From positions 248,001 to 312,000 of the forward strand of contig JARVKI010000042.1 of assembly GCA_036674765.1 (NCBI GenBank): DNA of 64,000 bases, read 5' to 3'. Below, piece by piece: positions 46,175 to 57,648 of the stretch. This DNA is from Seiridium cupressi (taxonomy: Eukaryota; Ascomycota; Sordariomycetes; Amphisphaeriales; Sporocadaceae). Under the pieces are notes generated by a model. The model worked only from the letters and a program-made list of their open reading frames with translations. It did not search any database and had not been told where the DNA came from. The position numbers and the translations under genes were made by a program. Each line of letters starts with the position of its first letter. The stretch's first letter is position 1.

Positions 46175-48126
46175 ATGGTTTCAATTGAGCCGCAGTTCCA
46201 TATCGGTGGGGCATCATGGCCGACTCTCTCAGTACTAGGTCTTCTGACCCTCAGTAAGCAACTTCCAGAGTTATCTCATGCCCGTTATAGCCTGTTTCGA
46301 GAGTTCATCAGTTCCTGTTTAAGCGTTTCTGCTCGTGAAACATGCTTTCTGATTACCGATAACTCGCCAAGCATGTTCGAAAAGGCAATCACTGATTCCA
46401 GGTGTTGTAGTGTTATGGCGCCGCTATGTGTCCCCAATCAGCGATATACCTGGACCGTTCGCCGCTTCGTTCACGCGCCTATGGCATATAGGGCGTATCA
46501 TCAAGGGTGATCAAAATCTGGAGTTGATTCGCCTGCATGAGAAACATGGTATTTTGTCTTCACATCCGATCCAGCAACCGTCCATCGATTAATTCACTCT
46601 TGACTAGGCCACTTCGTCAGAATCTCTTATGACGAAGTTAGCGTCAGCCATCCTGATGCGATTAAGATGATTTTGCTTGCTCCTCTAAGGAAGGTAGATG
46701 AGGATACCATCCGTTCATTGCACACTGGCTGAATGGGCACAGGGGTCCTGGTACAAGGTCATGGCGTTGCCGGACTACAGATTCTTGTCCCCGATGAGCA
46801 CCCTCGACCCCAAGACGAAGATCGAGAAGTCTAAACATGCTGCACCGGCATATACACTGTCCAATCTCCTCCGACGAGAAGAGGTCATCGCGGGTGCGAT
46901 ACTGCCACTGCTGGACTGGCTTGATGCCTATGCAGCTGACAAGAAGCCTATGGACCTTGATCACTTCTTCTCGTACACTACGTTCGATGTAGTAGGTGAG
47001 TTCGCGTTCTCGAAGCGCTTCGGTTTCCTAGAGCAGGGAAAGGATATAGAAAATGCTATCAAGAGCTCCAAGGCACTCAGTGGATACGTGTACGTATTTT
47101 GATCCTCCATGTCAAAGTTCGGCAACTCAAATCAGCCTTAGCTCTGTAGCAGGGTTTTACGGATGGATTCATAGTGCGCTGTTAGCCAACCCATTTGTTA
47201 CGTGGCTTGGTGTTCTACCCATGGGCCACCTAGGTAATACGACCCAGAAGGCGCTCAGGGACCGCGAGGGGAATGAGGACGCCAGGTTCGACGCCATTTC
47301 GCACTGGTTCCAGGAGCATGGACAAAACCCGGAGGGGTTCACGATTCGAGATATCTATGCGATAGCTCTAGGTGCTGTAGGTGCTGGTTCAGACACGGTA
47401 GCCTGCGGGCTACAGTCGTTCGTATACCACATGATCAGGCACTCAACCGCGTGGCAGCGGGTCCAGGGCGAGCTTAGCGATGCGAAGTTGGTTGGCAGGT
47501 GTGGCGGCCGCCTCGTTTCGTACGCTGATGCGCAGAAATTGACGTGAGTCTCTTGCCACTCCGAGCTCTTGAACGACGTTACCGATGGATGCCGAAGCCA
47601 GGGTCCTTGTTTCTAATGATTGCCACAGGTATCTCCAAGCATGCATCAAAGAGTCTCTACGTGTCTTCAATCCTGTTCCCATGGGTCTTCCACGTCTTGT
47701 GCCAGCCGGTGGTCTCACCGTTGGTAATCGCACACTTCCAGCGGGAACTGTCGTATCCGTGAGCCCATGGGTTATGCATCGGTCGAAGGAGATCTGGGGC
47801 CAAGACGCCCACGAGTTCAATCCGGATCGGTGGTTGGCGAAAGACACTACGTCAAAGGAGAAATACTGGATACCGGTGAGTCCGCCGCCACTCAGGTAAC
47901 CAATCTGATGAATCAGTCCTGACCAGAAGCATAGTTCGGAGCAGGGTACAACTCCTGCCCAGGACAAAACTTGGCTAAGGTCGAGCTCTCCAAGATCGCA
48001 GCAACTATTGTTCGGGACTACGATATATGTCAAGTCGATGGGAAGGAAGAGTGGAGCTGGAAAGCTTACTTCACTGTGGTGCCTCACTCATGGCCTGTCT
48101 TCGTTCAGAAGAGGAAGACGGAGTGA
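46175..48126 (+). CDS. Cytochrome P450 monooxygenase
   Basis: Seven exons, 46175-46253, 46402-46548, 46608-46693, 46743-47089, 47142-47543, 47629-47875 and 47935-48126, join in frame to 499 residues; all introns are GT..AG. The N-terminus holds a membrane anchor (SWPTLSVLGLLTL, then VVVLWRRY) and the Pro-rich hinge DIPGPFAASF. The I-helix reads LGAVGAGSDT, the K-helix ExxR motif is KESLR (Glu362, Arg365), the PERF-like motif is FNPDRW, and the heme loop is FGAGYNSCPG with Cys444. The loop has Tyr-Asn where Gly-x-Arg is common, but the Cys ligand is present. It is a class II fungal P450 of the ER. Its substrate is unknown. It sits alone between housekeeping genes, so membership of a metabolite cluster is not supported. 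Confidence 0.93.
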
Positions 48127-48766
48127 AGGTCAGCCAGGAAAGTGACATTGCATAGTCTAGCCATGGAATGATTTAATCTAGGCTATAGCCGATCAAGGAA
48201 ATACGCTCTGTGTTCTTTATTTCTAACTAAAGGAACGATGTCAGTCTGTTCTGGGTGTTTCGAAACTGGTGAAATCGTCAAGACCAACCAAAAATACACG
48301 GTTGTGTTGGACCACAATCTCGCACATCACAATTCGTATTTTGCAAGGTTTGTCAATGGCCGATTATTGATATGCGTTGCATGACCAATAGCAATGGGAA
48401 AAGTCCCAGAATATGGTTGTTTATAATTGGAACAATTACGACCGAGGTTCCAGTGATTGACTTGATGTGCATGGCGTCCTGGAACATGACGCCAGCGTGA
48501 GATGAGTCGACAGTACCAACAGCAGGATGTACAAAGAGCAAGATGTCTCAAACTAAGTTTCGAGGGACCAATCCGAACTAAATTTGAGCACCCAGACCGG
48601 ATCGTTTAATCTTAGTGGGGTGTTTGCGCCATCGTCAAGGGATACGGTGTACGTTATAGCAGGGAGAACAGATACACTATCATCAATCGGTTCCAGGCAG
48701 ATAGCTTCCATATGTGGCGAATGGGAGTAATTATCTTTGAAATCGGCAGAGTTATCTAGTCCTGAT
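48127..48766. other. Convergent intergenic region
   Basis: About 640 bp between the 3' ends of the P450 and NOC1 genes. No coding region is supported. Confidence 0.45.
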
Positions 48767-51700
48767 CTACTGACCCTCTTCCTCCTGTGCAAGCATCTCG
48801 GCATAGTCATCGACCGAAGCAAATGTCGGAAGCCCCTTGAGCATCTTCCTCCTCTTTCTCGATGCTGACTCGGGCTTTTCTTCACCAGCCTCATCGACTG
48901 GCGCACCTCCTTCCTCCTCCTCATCATCACTGTCAAAGTCGAGAGATGAGGCGTCTGAGAAGTCCAGAGCGCTGCCATCTGATTCACCATCAATGTCCAT
49001 TCCGTCCACGTCATCCAGAACTCCGTCAGAGTCATCGCCCATCATGTCTTCGAAGTCGGAGCCCACTTCGCTTTCCGAGTCGTCCGCCACTTCTGGTCGA
49101 GAAGCTTTGAGAGCTTCCCAGATCTCGTCCTCGCCTGCATCACTATCCTGGGCATTCTGCTCCTCTGCAGCTTCCTTGGCCTTCTTTGCGCAATCAGTCT
49201 GGCCAGGCTTGCCAATCTGGCTGAAGTATTCGTGGAAGAACACATCGTCCGCGGCGACGTCCTCGACCTTCTTGTTCCAGAATGCGGCCGAGTTCACCAA
49301 GCCAGCGGTCTTGCTAGGCTTGCCAGAAACCAGTACACTGCCCTGACCTGCAGCGGTGACAGGCTGCATGATGGAGTGGCCTCTCGTGGTGTCGGCAGCC
49401 TTTGGATTCTTGTACACAAACTTGTCCAGGAAATTGATCAGCGTATGGTTGGCAAGGTCTGGCTTCTGCGCCGGCTTCTGTCCTCTGAGTAGACTGGATG
49501 CGTATATATCTACCGTAGGGTGGAAATGCCTCAAAAATGGAAGGAGTTCCCAGAGACAGCTGCGGTGAGCATTGCTGTACTCTGGCACTCGTTTTCGGCC
49601 GTCATAAGCATCCTTTGGCTTTGATGTATCATCGTTGTAGATTTCGCCTGCGTTCCCTTCTACGGCCTCATCGTGTTCTTCTGGTTCGGTCAGAAGGGTA
49701 CTGAGATCGGGGAATGTGGCCCAAAGCTCCATTATAAGATAGATGATACCACAGATGAATGATGACTGGTGCAAGTTGAGGACTTGGAGCATCCTCTTGA
49801 CGAAAGCTTTCACCCTTCGGACATCGATGTCTGACTTCAAACTGCGGTACAAAAGATTGAGGTACAAGGGTTGCTTCGAGGACGTGGTCAATCGTGGATC
49901 CAGCAAGGACTCATACAGGGTGCGATAGAAGCGTTCAGTAGCAAGATGCCGTTTGGTGGCCATTTGTTGAATCAACATGAGGGCTTGTATGCTCGTATTG
50001 AAGTTCGACGAGTGAGTAATGCGGAAGAGGGTGTCCAAGTGACTCTCGAGTGTTGAGGAGTCGGTGTCCGAAAATGGCACGGCACGGTTGATGCCGGTCA
50101 GAATAGCTGAGACCAACTTCTCAGCCGACTCACGTTCGGCTTGCCCACTCTTGGCCTCTTCCTCTTCTTTTCTAGACGGACCGGGTGCCCTGGTGCGCTT
50201 CTTGGCCTTGACCCGCTCAGGTTTATCGGAAGCCTCGAACTTTTCCACCTCCCCAAGGTCACCGCTCTTGAGTAAAGCAACAAACATGCCGAAGTAGATC
50301 TTCAATAGCGAGTCCGCTATTTGGGGCTCCTTGCTGCTCAAGATTGTCTGATTTAGGGTATTGGCCGCATAGTACTTGGTCCGAATACTTTGACCGGGTC
50401 GGAATATGATTTCCTGCTCCACAGTCTTTATCATGACCGTCTTCATCCCCGGATGGATATTCAAGAGCTGGAGTAGTAGATACGATGCTCTTGATGCGAT
50501 CTTCTTCTCGCGATCCCCTAGCTTGTTGACGAGTAGACGAAGCAGATTGGACTCCTGCTCTGGTTTATCTTTCAGTAAAGCGTAGACCATATCGATGGAC
50601 CTAACTCGCGAGTACTCAATCTCATCGTTGCACCAAGTCTCGATGGCTTGTATGATCCTGAAATACGCCTCCTTGAGCCAGTCTTCGAAAGCCCAGGATA
50701 TCAAGTGCTGCTTGTTGATCATACCGGGAAGGCCCTGTTTGTCCGACCACGACTTGATTTTATGCTTCTGCAGGGTGCCAATCAGACCTGGCTGGGCGGC
50801 GAATGGCCGCAGTCGACGGTCTGGAGGCAGAAGGCTACCAGGGCCCAACAAATCCACCAGCGCGGCAGCGGCAGCCAGGGCCTGGCCACGACTCCGCTTA
50901 GTTGCGAGTGTGATCAGGTTTTCGAGAGCTTTGGTGCTGTGCACTGGAGATTCTTGGATCGCAAGAGTCAAGGCAGATGTCTTATCGGACATGGTACCCG
51001 AAGCCATGATTTCTGACATGAATTTTCGAGAAGACGACGAAGCTAGCGACGTGTTATGTGTTGAGCTGTCTTCCTCCAGGAGGTTCTTGGCATGCGCCTT
51101 CAAGCCAGCAATGGAAGAAAAGTATGGCGCGACCTCATCGGATTTGGGCTCCGGAAGGTTCACCAGTTCTGCCGCGTGCCAGTCTGGGCGAGGCTCAAAT
51201 ATCTAGTAGGGAAACGGTCAGACTTTGTTCTATAGTGACGTCGTATGGTGAGGCTTACTGACCGATTTCCAATCTCCCTTTGGGACTAATTGGGCGGTCT
51301 TCTTGTCCTTCTCCTTGGTCTTTACTTGCTCGACCGCAGGGCTGTCCTTGGAATCCGTTTCCGAGTCGCCATCCCCTTCCTCACCCCCCTCTTCTCCATC
51401 GACTTCTTCGTCGACTTGGTCGTCATCCTCCCCCTCATCGGGTTGCACCTTTTCGAAGCCCAGTCCAGAGGCAAACTTGGCTAGCTCTGCTTGTAGAGCC
51501 TTGTCTAGTTTGCTGCCCTTGCCGCCGCCGACAGCTTCGTCCTCGGAGTCAATGTCGCCCACAAGTTCAAGGTCCTTCTCATCACCACCCAGCGCCCTTA
51601 TTTCATCTAGCAGCGCATTGGACGAAGGTGTGCTGTTTTGCGACGGTTTGGGCCCCTTCTTCTCGGCGTGCTTGGCTTTCCGGTCATTCTTGTCCTTGAA

Positions 51701-51952
51701 ATCATGCTTAGGCTGGTCCAGCCTTTTCTTCGCTGCGTGCTCAGTCTTGTCGTCCGGTCGTTTTCTCTTGAGATTGGGCTTAGTCTGAGGCGACTGATTG
51801 TTTTGTTGCGGCTGCTTAGTCTTGGTCTTGGTCTTGGGCGATTGCTGAGCCGGCTGTCCCTGCTTCTTCTTGGAACCTTGATTCTTCTCCAAGAGCTTTT
51901 GGTCGATCTTCTCGGTTAATTTCGACAACGCTGTGTCATCGAAGGACGCCAT
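48767..51952 (-). CDS. mak21: Ribosome biogenesis protein NOC1/MAK21 (CBF domain)
   Basis: Two exons, 51952-51263 and 51202-48767, joined at phase 0 (59-nt intron) give 1041 residues. The N-terminus is Lys/Gln-rich, followed by an acidic segment; the second exon opens with IFEPRPDWHAAELVNLPEP. The central part is helical repeats and the CBF/Noc1-Noc3 domain at about 620-820 (ALMLIQQMATKRHLATERFY, LYLNLLYRSLK, VRRVKAFVKRMLQV, WELLPFLRHFHPTV). A Ser/Asp/Glu-rich C-terminus ends the protein. NOC1 forms a heterodimer with NOC2 that escorts early 60S precursors in the nucleolus. It is divergent from the prolyl-tRNA synthetase gene. Confidence 0.95.
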
Positions 51953-52353
51953 TGTGTCGCTCGAGAGGGTGTCCTGCCAGCTTCAGCACTGATCGGATAG
52001 TGGGTAGTAACGAGCCAGTGCATCTGCGCAGCAGCAGAAAAAAAAAGTTCCTCTGCTAGAAATTATTGCGGGGCAGAGGCGCTTATCGATAGCGACCCAT
52101 CAGGAGGCTGCAGCCACTAGAATGTCACTAATTGCAGTAGCCGACCCACTTTCCCCTGCAAGGCTGTTGAACCTCGTTTCGTTGAGCACTGGCGAGTTCA
52201 ACTGACGATGCTGAGCAATACTGCCCGTCAATGTCATCTACTGAGCCATTGTTCCTAACCTTGGGCTTCGTTTTTCTTCATCAAGCTGAAATACTCCATA
52301 TATTTCTGTTATAAAACTAACTGCGCGTCCAAATCAGCCATGAGCCGGTAGTC
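51953..52353. promoter_or_regulatory. Divergent promoter of NOC1/MAK21 and mitochondrial ProRS
   Basis: A 401-bp region between two outward-facing start codons. An A-run (about 52039-52047) lies on the NOC1 side and an AT-rich stretch with TATATATT-like sequence (about 52298-52318) on the ProRS side. No factor site is claimed. Confidence 0.45.
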
Positions 52354-54102
52354 ATGCAGCCAATTCGGACATCATGTATGTCCCATATCAGGTCCACAAG
52401 GACATGCACACAAAGACTGCGCCATCATAGTACAATCCCGCACTCCAAGTACACGGACTTGCAGCGCGCCCGCCTCTCGAGATTGTGGCTCCCTACGTCG
52501 GGCATCACGGCACCGACGGAAGAGGAAGATAGCCACTCAAAACTAATCCGTGCCGGGTATCTCCGTCAATCTCATGCCGGCATCTTCCATATGCTGCCCC
52601 TCGGCCAACGGGTCCAGGAAAAGCTTGAAAGGCTGATTGATAAGCATATGCAGCAAGTCGGAGCTCTCAAAGTCTCGCTGTCATCAATATCATCGCAGGC
52701 CCTATGGGAAAAGACTGGTCGAATGGCGGGCTATGGCCCAGAGTTGTTCAGGCTTACTGATCGGAAAGATACCGGCTATCTGCTTGCTCCGACGCATGAG
52801 GAGGAGATCACATCATTCTTCTCTAACCATCTGTCCTACAAGAACTTGCCGCTGAGGATCTACCAGATCGGTCGCAAGTATAGGGATGAGCTCCGCCCGC
52901 GTCACGGCTTACTTCGGTCGAGAGAATTTCTCATGAAAGATCTCTACACATTCGATGCGGACGTTGACACGGCTTTGCAGACGTACTCAGAAGTTCGAGC
53001 TGCATACTCAAGGCTCTTCGATGAGCTGAAGCTCCCGTACCTGGTTGCAGAAGCCAGTTCAGGGGACATCGGGGGCGACTTGAGTCATGAGTACCATTTG
53101 CCGTCGTCCGTCGGAGAGGATAACGTCATCAGCTGCGATAGCTGCGCGTATGTTGCGAATGAGGAACTTGCCGTGTCGAAACCTGGGTCGACAGAGAACA
53201 GGGAGTCGGACGCTGTAAAGCGAACCTGGTATGGCATCAGTAAGGACCGCTCCACAGTAATTACCGTCGACTACACGACAACAATCGATGCCACAGTGTC
53301 TTCAATCAATACGCATGCCGTCAAAGATATCGTACCGGATCTAGACCCCAGTATTGATGATGCAAGGTCATGGTATCAGTCATCCAGAGATGGTGGGAAT
53401 CTTAGTCTGAAGACAATCTCCCTAGTGGATCAGAGCTATGAGCATGGGGGGAAAGAGGACAGCGGTTCCGTTGCGAGCGCCGAGGAGCAAATTACGCGCC
53501 ACCCCAAGACTGGCGAGCCTTTGAATCTCCTTCGAATTCAAGATGGTGATAGCTGCGCTCAATGTGGATCTGGAAAACTTCAAGTGCAGAAGGCCGTTGA
53601 GCTTGGGCACACCTTTCACCTTGGTACTCGGTATTCAGAACCGCTGAACGCCAAAGTCCGCCTGAGCGAAAACGTCCTTGTGCCTATGCAGATGGGTTGT
53701 CATGGGATCGGGGTGTCACGCATTATCGGGGCAGTGGCAGATCATCTAGCTGACAAGAAGGGACTCAACTGGCCTCGCGCGATTGCACCTTACGAGGTTA
53801 TTGTCATTCCAGGACGTCACACGAAGGAAGAAGACGTCGATCTCGTGTACGATCATCTCGACAAGCATGATTCTTCGGGAGATGGGAAGCCTCTCGATGT
53901 TGTCCTAGATGACCGATCGGAAAGCTTCGCCTGGAAGATGAAGGACGCCGATGTCATCGGCTACCCGGTTATTGTCCTGCTCGGCAGAAGATGGGATGCT
54001 GATAGGGTATGCGAGGTCCAATGCAGAAGGCTTTCCCTTAAGGAAGATGTACCATTCGATGAATTACCTGTATATGTTAGCAAAATACTGTCGCAACTGT
54101 AA
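52354..54102 (+). CDS. AIM10: Mitochondrial prolyl-tRNA synthetase
   Basis: A single exon of 582 codons. The first 35 residues are rich in Arg, Ser and Thr and nearly free of acids, fitting a mitochondrial presequence. The class II catalytic core shows SHAGIFHMLPLGQRV, LLAPTHEEEITSFF, the motif 2 region IYQIGRKYRDELRPRHGLLR with EFLMKDLYTFD, and motif 3 QMGCHGIGVSRIIGAVA, then an anticodon-binding domain (IVIPGRHTKEEDVDLVYDHL). The bacterial-type layout with an interrupting insertion identifies the organellar enzyme, which charges tRNA-Pro in mitochondria. The insertion region (about residues 270-390) is divergent, and the CxxC pairs (SCDSC, CAQC) may bind metal. The frame is intact. Confidence 0.94.
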   Translation: MQPIRTSCMSHIRSTRTCTQRLRHHSTIPHSKYTDLQRARLSRLWLPTSGITAPTEEEDSHSKLIRAGYLRQSHAGIFHMLPLGQRVQEKLERLIDKHMQQVGALKVSLSSISSQALWEKTGRMAGYGPELFRLTDRKDTGYLLAPTHEEEITSFFSNHLSYKNLPLRIYQIGRKYRDELRPRHGLLRSREFLMKDLYTFDADVDTALQTYSEVRAAYSRLFDELKLPYLVAEASSGDIGGDLSHEYHLPSSVGEDNVISCDSCAYVANEELAVSKPGSTENRESDAVKRTWYGISKDRSTVITVDYTTTIDATVSSINTHAVKDIVPDLDPSIDDARSWYQSSRDGGNLSLKTISLVDQSYEHGGKEDSGSVASAEEQITRHPKTGEPLNLLRIQDGDSCAQCGSGKLQVQKAVELGHTFHLGTRYSEPLNAKVRLSENVLVPMQMGCHGIGVSRIIGAVADHLADKKGLNWPRAIAPYEVIVIPGRHTKEEDVDLVYDHLDKHDSSGDGKPLDVVLDDRSESFAWKMKDADVIGYPVIVLLGRRWDADRVCEVQCRRLSLKEDVPFDELPVYVSKILSQL

Positions 54103-55836
54103 GATAGAAACACCACACCCCATGTATCAATATCCTGCCATTCAATAGGCAAAAAACAGACAACGCGTCACTGAGATCAAGTCCGGGACTGGGCCCGTGC
54201 AGCCAGCTACACATACCGTTCACCATTTGAGGATCGGCGCATATTTTTGAGCCAGTGAGCTCCGTTGCTGTGCCCGGAGTCCGCTGAAGCCATCTAGTCA
54301 TATTTATGCATTAATAAGCCAGGCGAGTCACTGTATCCGTGCAGGCGCTGTTAGATAATATAGCTTATGCTGTGGCTAGTAGACAGCAATATTTCGATAA
54401 CGGTTGCTATGGCGGTACTATCGACTTTGACACTCACAATACTTGCTAATCGAATCCTAATTCTTTCACTGGTGGCTGCCGCCTGAAATACGGCAGCACC
54501 ATCTTCGTATATCTCGAAAAGCTCAAGAACAGGGAACGATAGCATCCGGCTCAGGGCTTCCTCATGAAAAGCAGCATGCTGTCAAGTCCGGCATCGCAAC
54601 GATCTTTCCTAAAACGCGAGCAATCCAGCGCGGGAAATGGCAGGTCTTCTAGACTAGCAGTAACAACAAGCTTTGCGACTCCGAATCGAATTGCAGAAAT
54701 ATTCATTTTGGGTGAGGTTGCAGATGGTGAGATGCTCGAGACGTGGCTGCAACTCGGCGAGCGCTGCAGCGATGGCGATATAATTTATAGTTTCATATTT
54801 AGGAAATATGCCTACTATATGATAGTCGTTCACATCAGCATCATTGCTCAGCAAGTCATCATTGGGATTGCTATCCGTGGAAATTTACGTCACCCGCTGA
54901 ATTAGCAACTTCCTCTTCATTGTCTAATGATACGTCGATGATGGCGACCATGGCATGAGGACTGTAGCTAGCTCGAGAGTCGTACCGGCCGTGGAGCTGT
55001 GGTAAGTCCACGAGAATAGCAAAGAAATGTCACTCCCCTGAAGGAAAACAGCTAGCTATATCAATGTCATTCAAGATCCTGGAATACAACCAATTAATCG
55101 ATTCCGTAATGGTATAGTCATGTGTCGATATATGTAAATCTAGCGTATTTGAGTATTCTATTCCAGCGACCGCCATGGAATCTTTCTAGATACTTCACGA
55201 TACCACGGTAAATAATCCTAGGAGAACGCTATAACTTCGACCTTTGCAAGCCTCTAAATTCTGAGATAGGTAGACTGGTTATATAGCCCAACGTTATGCC
55301 TATTTACTTTTTCGCCGAAAGCCTTCGTAGATAAAGCCATTTATGATGTCAGAAAAGTCGACGCCAAGCTCAAACATGAATTCATTATCCTAGATAAGAT
55401 CCATATGTCCCAACTCCTAAGAGCCTCGAACAATATCGAGACCGGTTTCGTAAAAACTGTTTAGTTTACAAGATTAGATTTCCCCTGGCGTTCAGGTAAT
55501 GCAAGGTAGACTTGGCGGTGCAGTAGTAAGCGACAAGGTCGAAGGCGAAAGGACAAAACAATTCAAACCATGCATATGCTGATTTATATACGTATGTGTT
55601 TTTTGCGCCTTTGGAAGAGCTGTCCAGTCTTAACGAAGTCGATATTTGTTTACCTGGTGGAGCAACTCCACAATAATTATAGGACGTAAAAAGACTAGTT
55701 CTTTACATGGTACCTACAGCTTCATACGAGCTCTTGAGCTTATATCTGCATCAATATCAGACTACGGGAATTCATTGGGACCGCACACATATCTACATGT
55801 AGATAACTTTGGCTATACGATGGCCGGTAATGTTGA
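54103..55836. other. Gene-poor stretch of 1.7 kb
   Basis: It contains the possible F-box/LRR relic described at 54350-54905 and otherwise AT-rich sequence without a supported gene. Confidence 0.4.
54350..54905 (-). pseudogene. Possible relic of an F-box/leucine-rich-repeat-like protein
   Basis: On the minus strand, pieces in different frames read like the leucine-rich part of fungal F-box proteins: NYIAIAAALAELQPRLEHLT followed by NEYFCNSIRSR, and then SFPVLELFEIYEDGAAVFQA with IASIVSV-like text. Stops and frame changes separate the pieces and no ATG-led gene can be built. The call rests on the style of the sequence (repeated LxxLxL-like spacing), not on a signature motif, so it is weak. Confidence 0.3.
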
Positions 55837-56937
55837 TCAAACGGCAAATATGACTTTCACTACAATGGGCACAGCTCCTAGAATCATACCCGCCTTGGCA
55901 GCTTCTTTCATATTGCTTATCGCTCCACTGCTGGCTGTAGCTTGTGAAGCAGTCGCACTGGCCGAGCTCGTACGTGCGTCACTCGCGGCACTCGAGACGC
56001 TTGCAGTTGACGCACTGTAACTAGCGTGTGCCTTAGGGAAAGCTGCATCTTCCCATTTGGCACAACCGTCCGGCACGTAGGCATCTAAAGCAGCTTCCGT
56101 GTCTAAACCGATATCTCCTGGTGTAACTACAAGGGCCTCGCCCCCAACGTCGGGACAGTAGTTCACAATGTTGTCGACGCCCTCGCACCTGTCGATGCAA
56201 TCTTGAGCATCCTGAACGTCGAAAGATGATCCTGACCAAGCTTCATGTACGCACCGCCTGGCGCACGCGTAGGCACCGCATGGTACATCGTGAAGCTGGA
56301 AACTTGGCCACATATGCGAATCAGCCAGCTCAAACGGGTAGAAGCCATCATCGTTGGTGCCCTTTTGCTTCTGCATCCCGGTCATGTTAAAACCATTCCA
56401 GTTATTGTCGTATTGCAGGCTAGAGGCGTTGCTTGCGTATGGAATGGTACGCCATACGCTGGTGGTAAAATCCTTTGACCCGTCGTGGCGGTCGAATAGT
56501 GAGCTCGCAAGGTCATAGAAGGCTCCATCAGGACCCGCGCCAGCCGGGACGCTGACGATGAAGTCACTGATGAGTGAGCCGCCGTTGTTGGTTGCACGGC
56601 TTTCGTCCTGGGATAGGGGGACGCAGTCAATCAGTTTGCACACGGGTCCGCTCACAATGCAGCCAGTCTCGTCGTCATCGCACACGCGATTCGACTGGCC
56701 AGCCAACCAAACGGCAACGCTGTCCCACCTCTCATCAGCATCAAACCTGCCACCGCCCAGATCATCGTGGTACCGAGTATAGTTGATTGCCTTCACCAGA
56801 AAAGGTGTGTCAGCGGTTGCGACGATCGGAGAACACGTTCGGAAGGGGCCGATGGGATCGTCGATGGTGCAGCAGTCAGCTGAGGCGCGGGAAACCAATA
56901 CGCAAAGTAGCGCGATTACTGGGACATGGCGATGCAT
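55837..56937 (-). CDS. Secreted, probably GPI-anchored, cysteine-rich protein of unknown function
   Basis: A single exon of 366 codons. The ATG at 56937 (MHRHVPVIALLCVLVSRASA) starts a good signal peptide; upstream in frame only TTG is available. The mature part has more than a dozen Cys residues, including ADCCTIDD, CDDDETGCIVSGPVCKLIDC and CGAYACARRCVHEAW with QDCIDRCEG. A Ser/Ala/Thr-rich linker (about 305-340) precedes a hydrophobic C-terminus (AGMILGAVPIVVKVIFAV), a typical GPI-attachment signal. No family is recognised. It is likely a plasma-membrane or cell-wall protein with many disulfides. The frame is intact. Confidence 0.8.
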   Translation of the reverse strand: MHRHVPVIALLCVLVSRASADCCTIDDPIGPFRTCSPIVATADTPFLVKAINYTRYHDDLGGGRFDADERWDSVAVWLAGQSNRVCDDDETGCIVSGPVCKLIDCVPLSQDESRATNNGGSLISDFIVSVPAGAGPDGAFYDLASSLFDRHDGSKDFTTSVWRTIPYASNASSLQYDNNWNGFNMTGMQKQKGTNDDGFYPFELADSHMWPSFQLHDVPCGAYACARRCVHEAWSGSSFDVQDAQDCIDRCEGVDNIVNYCPDVGGEALVVTPGDIGLDTEAALDAYVPDGCAKWEDAAFPKAHASYSASTASVSSAASDARTSSASATASQATASSGAISNMKEAAKAGMILGAVPIVVKVIFAV

Positions 56938-57648
56938 TAGCGGGCGGCAACGACAACCACTGGGGCACGGCGGGCAAAGGAGCGACTTGAAACAGAAAGA
57001 CTTGAGTAACGCAACGGTCCAGCAGAGGGGATGTCTAAGCAAAGAAGATGCGACGTTGGAAAGGAAAAAAGAAGAAAAAAAAGTTGATCCGCTTTCTGCC
57101 TTTCTTATTTTTAGACTTAAATTAGTCTTTCTGAGCCAATGCGCACGCTTAGTCCGTTACTACTGTCAACGGCCAGGGCATCCTTGCTCTAGCTGGCATT
57201 GCGGGCCCGACTCGGCCGTCGATATCGTTGTTTGTTTGCAAAAAGAATTCAGATGATGAAGCGAGAAAGTGACAGAGATCCTTGAACCTGATATGGCACA
57301 TGGCAAACAGGAAATCATCGAGAACGGCGACAAGTCGGAACAAATTCGCCTGCCGCGGTAATCCAGCGAGCAGTTTGTGCGTAGATCTCACTGACGGCGG
57401 GATCTGGGTCTGCAGACGAACTCTAGGCCACCGCGCAACGCTATAATTCAGTATACTCCCTCCGTCGCAAGATCTATCATCTTTGAAGGTCCGTCAACTC
57501 AGACACGAGATGAGTACAGGCTTGACAAATGGCCTTTCTTAGCAATTTGGGCCACACCTACCCGTAAATCTGGATGTACTGAGAGTTAATATCAATGAAT
57601 TGGACAATGTAAGTAGTGATAAACTGAGAGCAATTATGGCTGTCTTAC
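56938..57648. other. Intergenic, 0.7 kb
   Basis: It holds the promoter of the GPI-protein gene and the 3' flank of the HET gene. A purine-rich tract lies at about 57056-57087. No gene is supported. Confidence 0.45.

Noticed and set aside
46175..48126. P450 as part of the left-hand metabolite locus
   Set aside because: It is more than 20 kb from the A-T-C synthetase and lies among conserved housekeeping genes.
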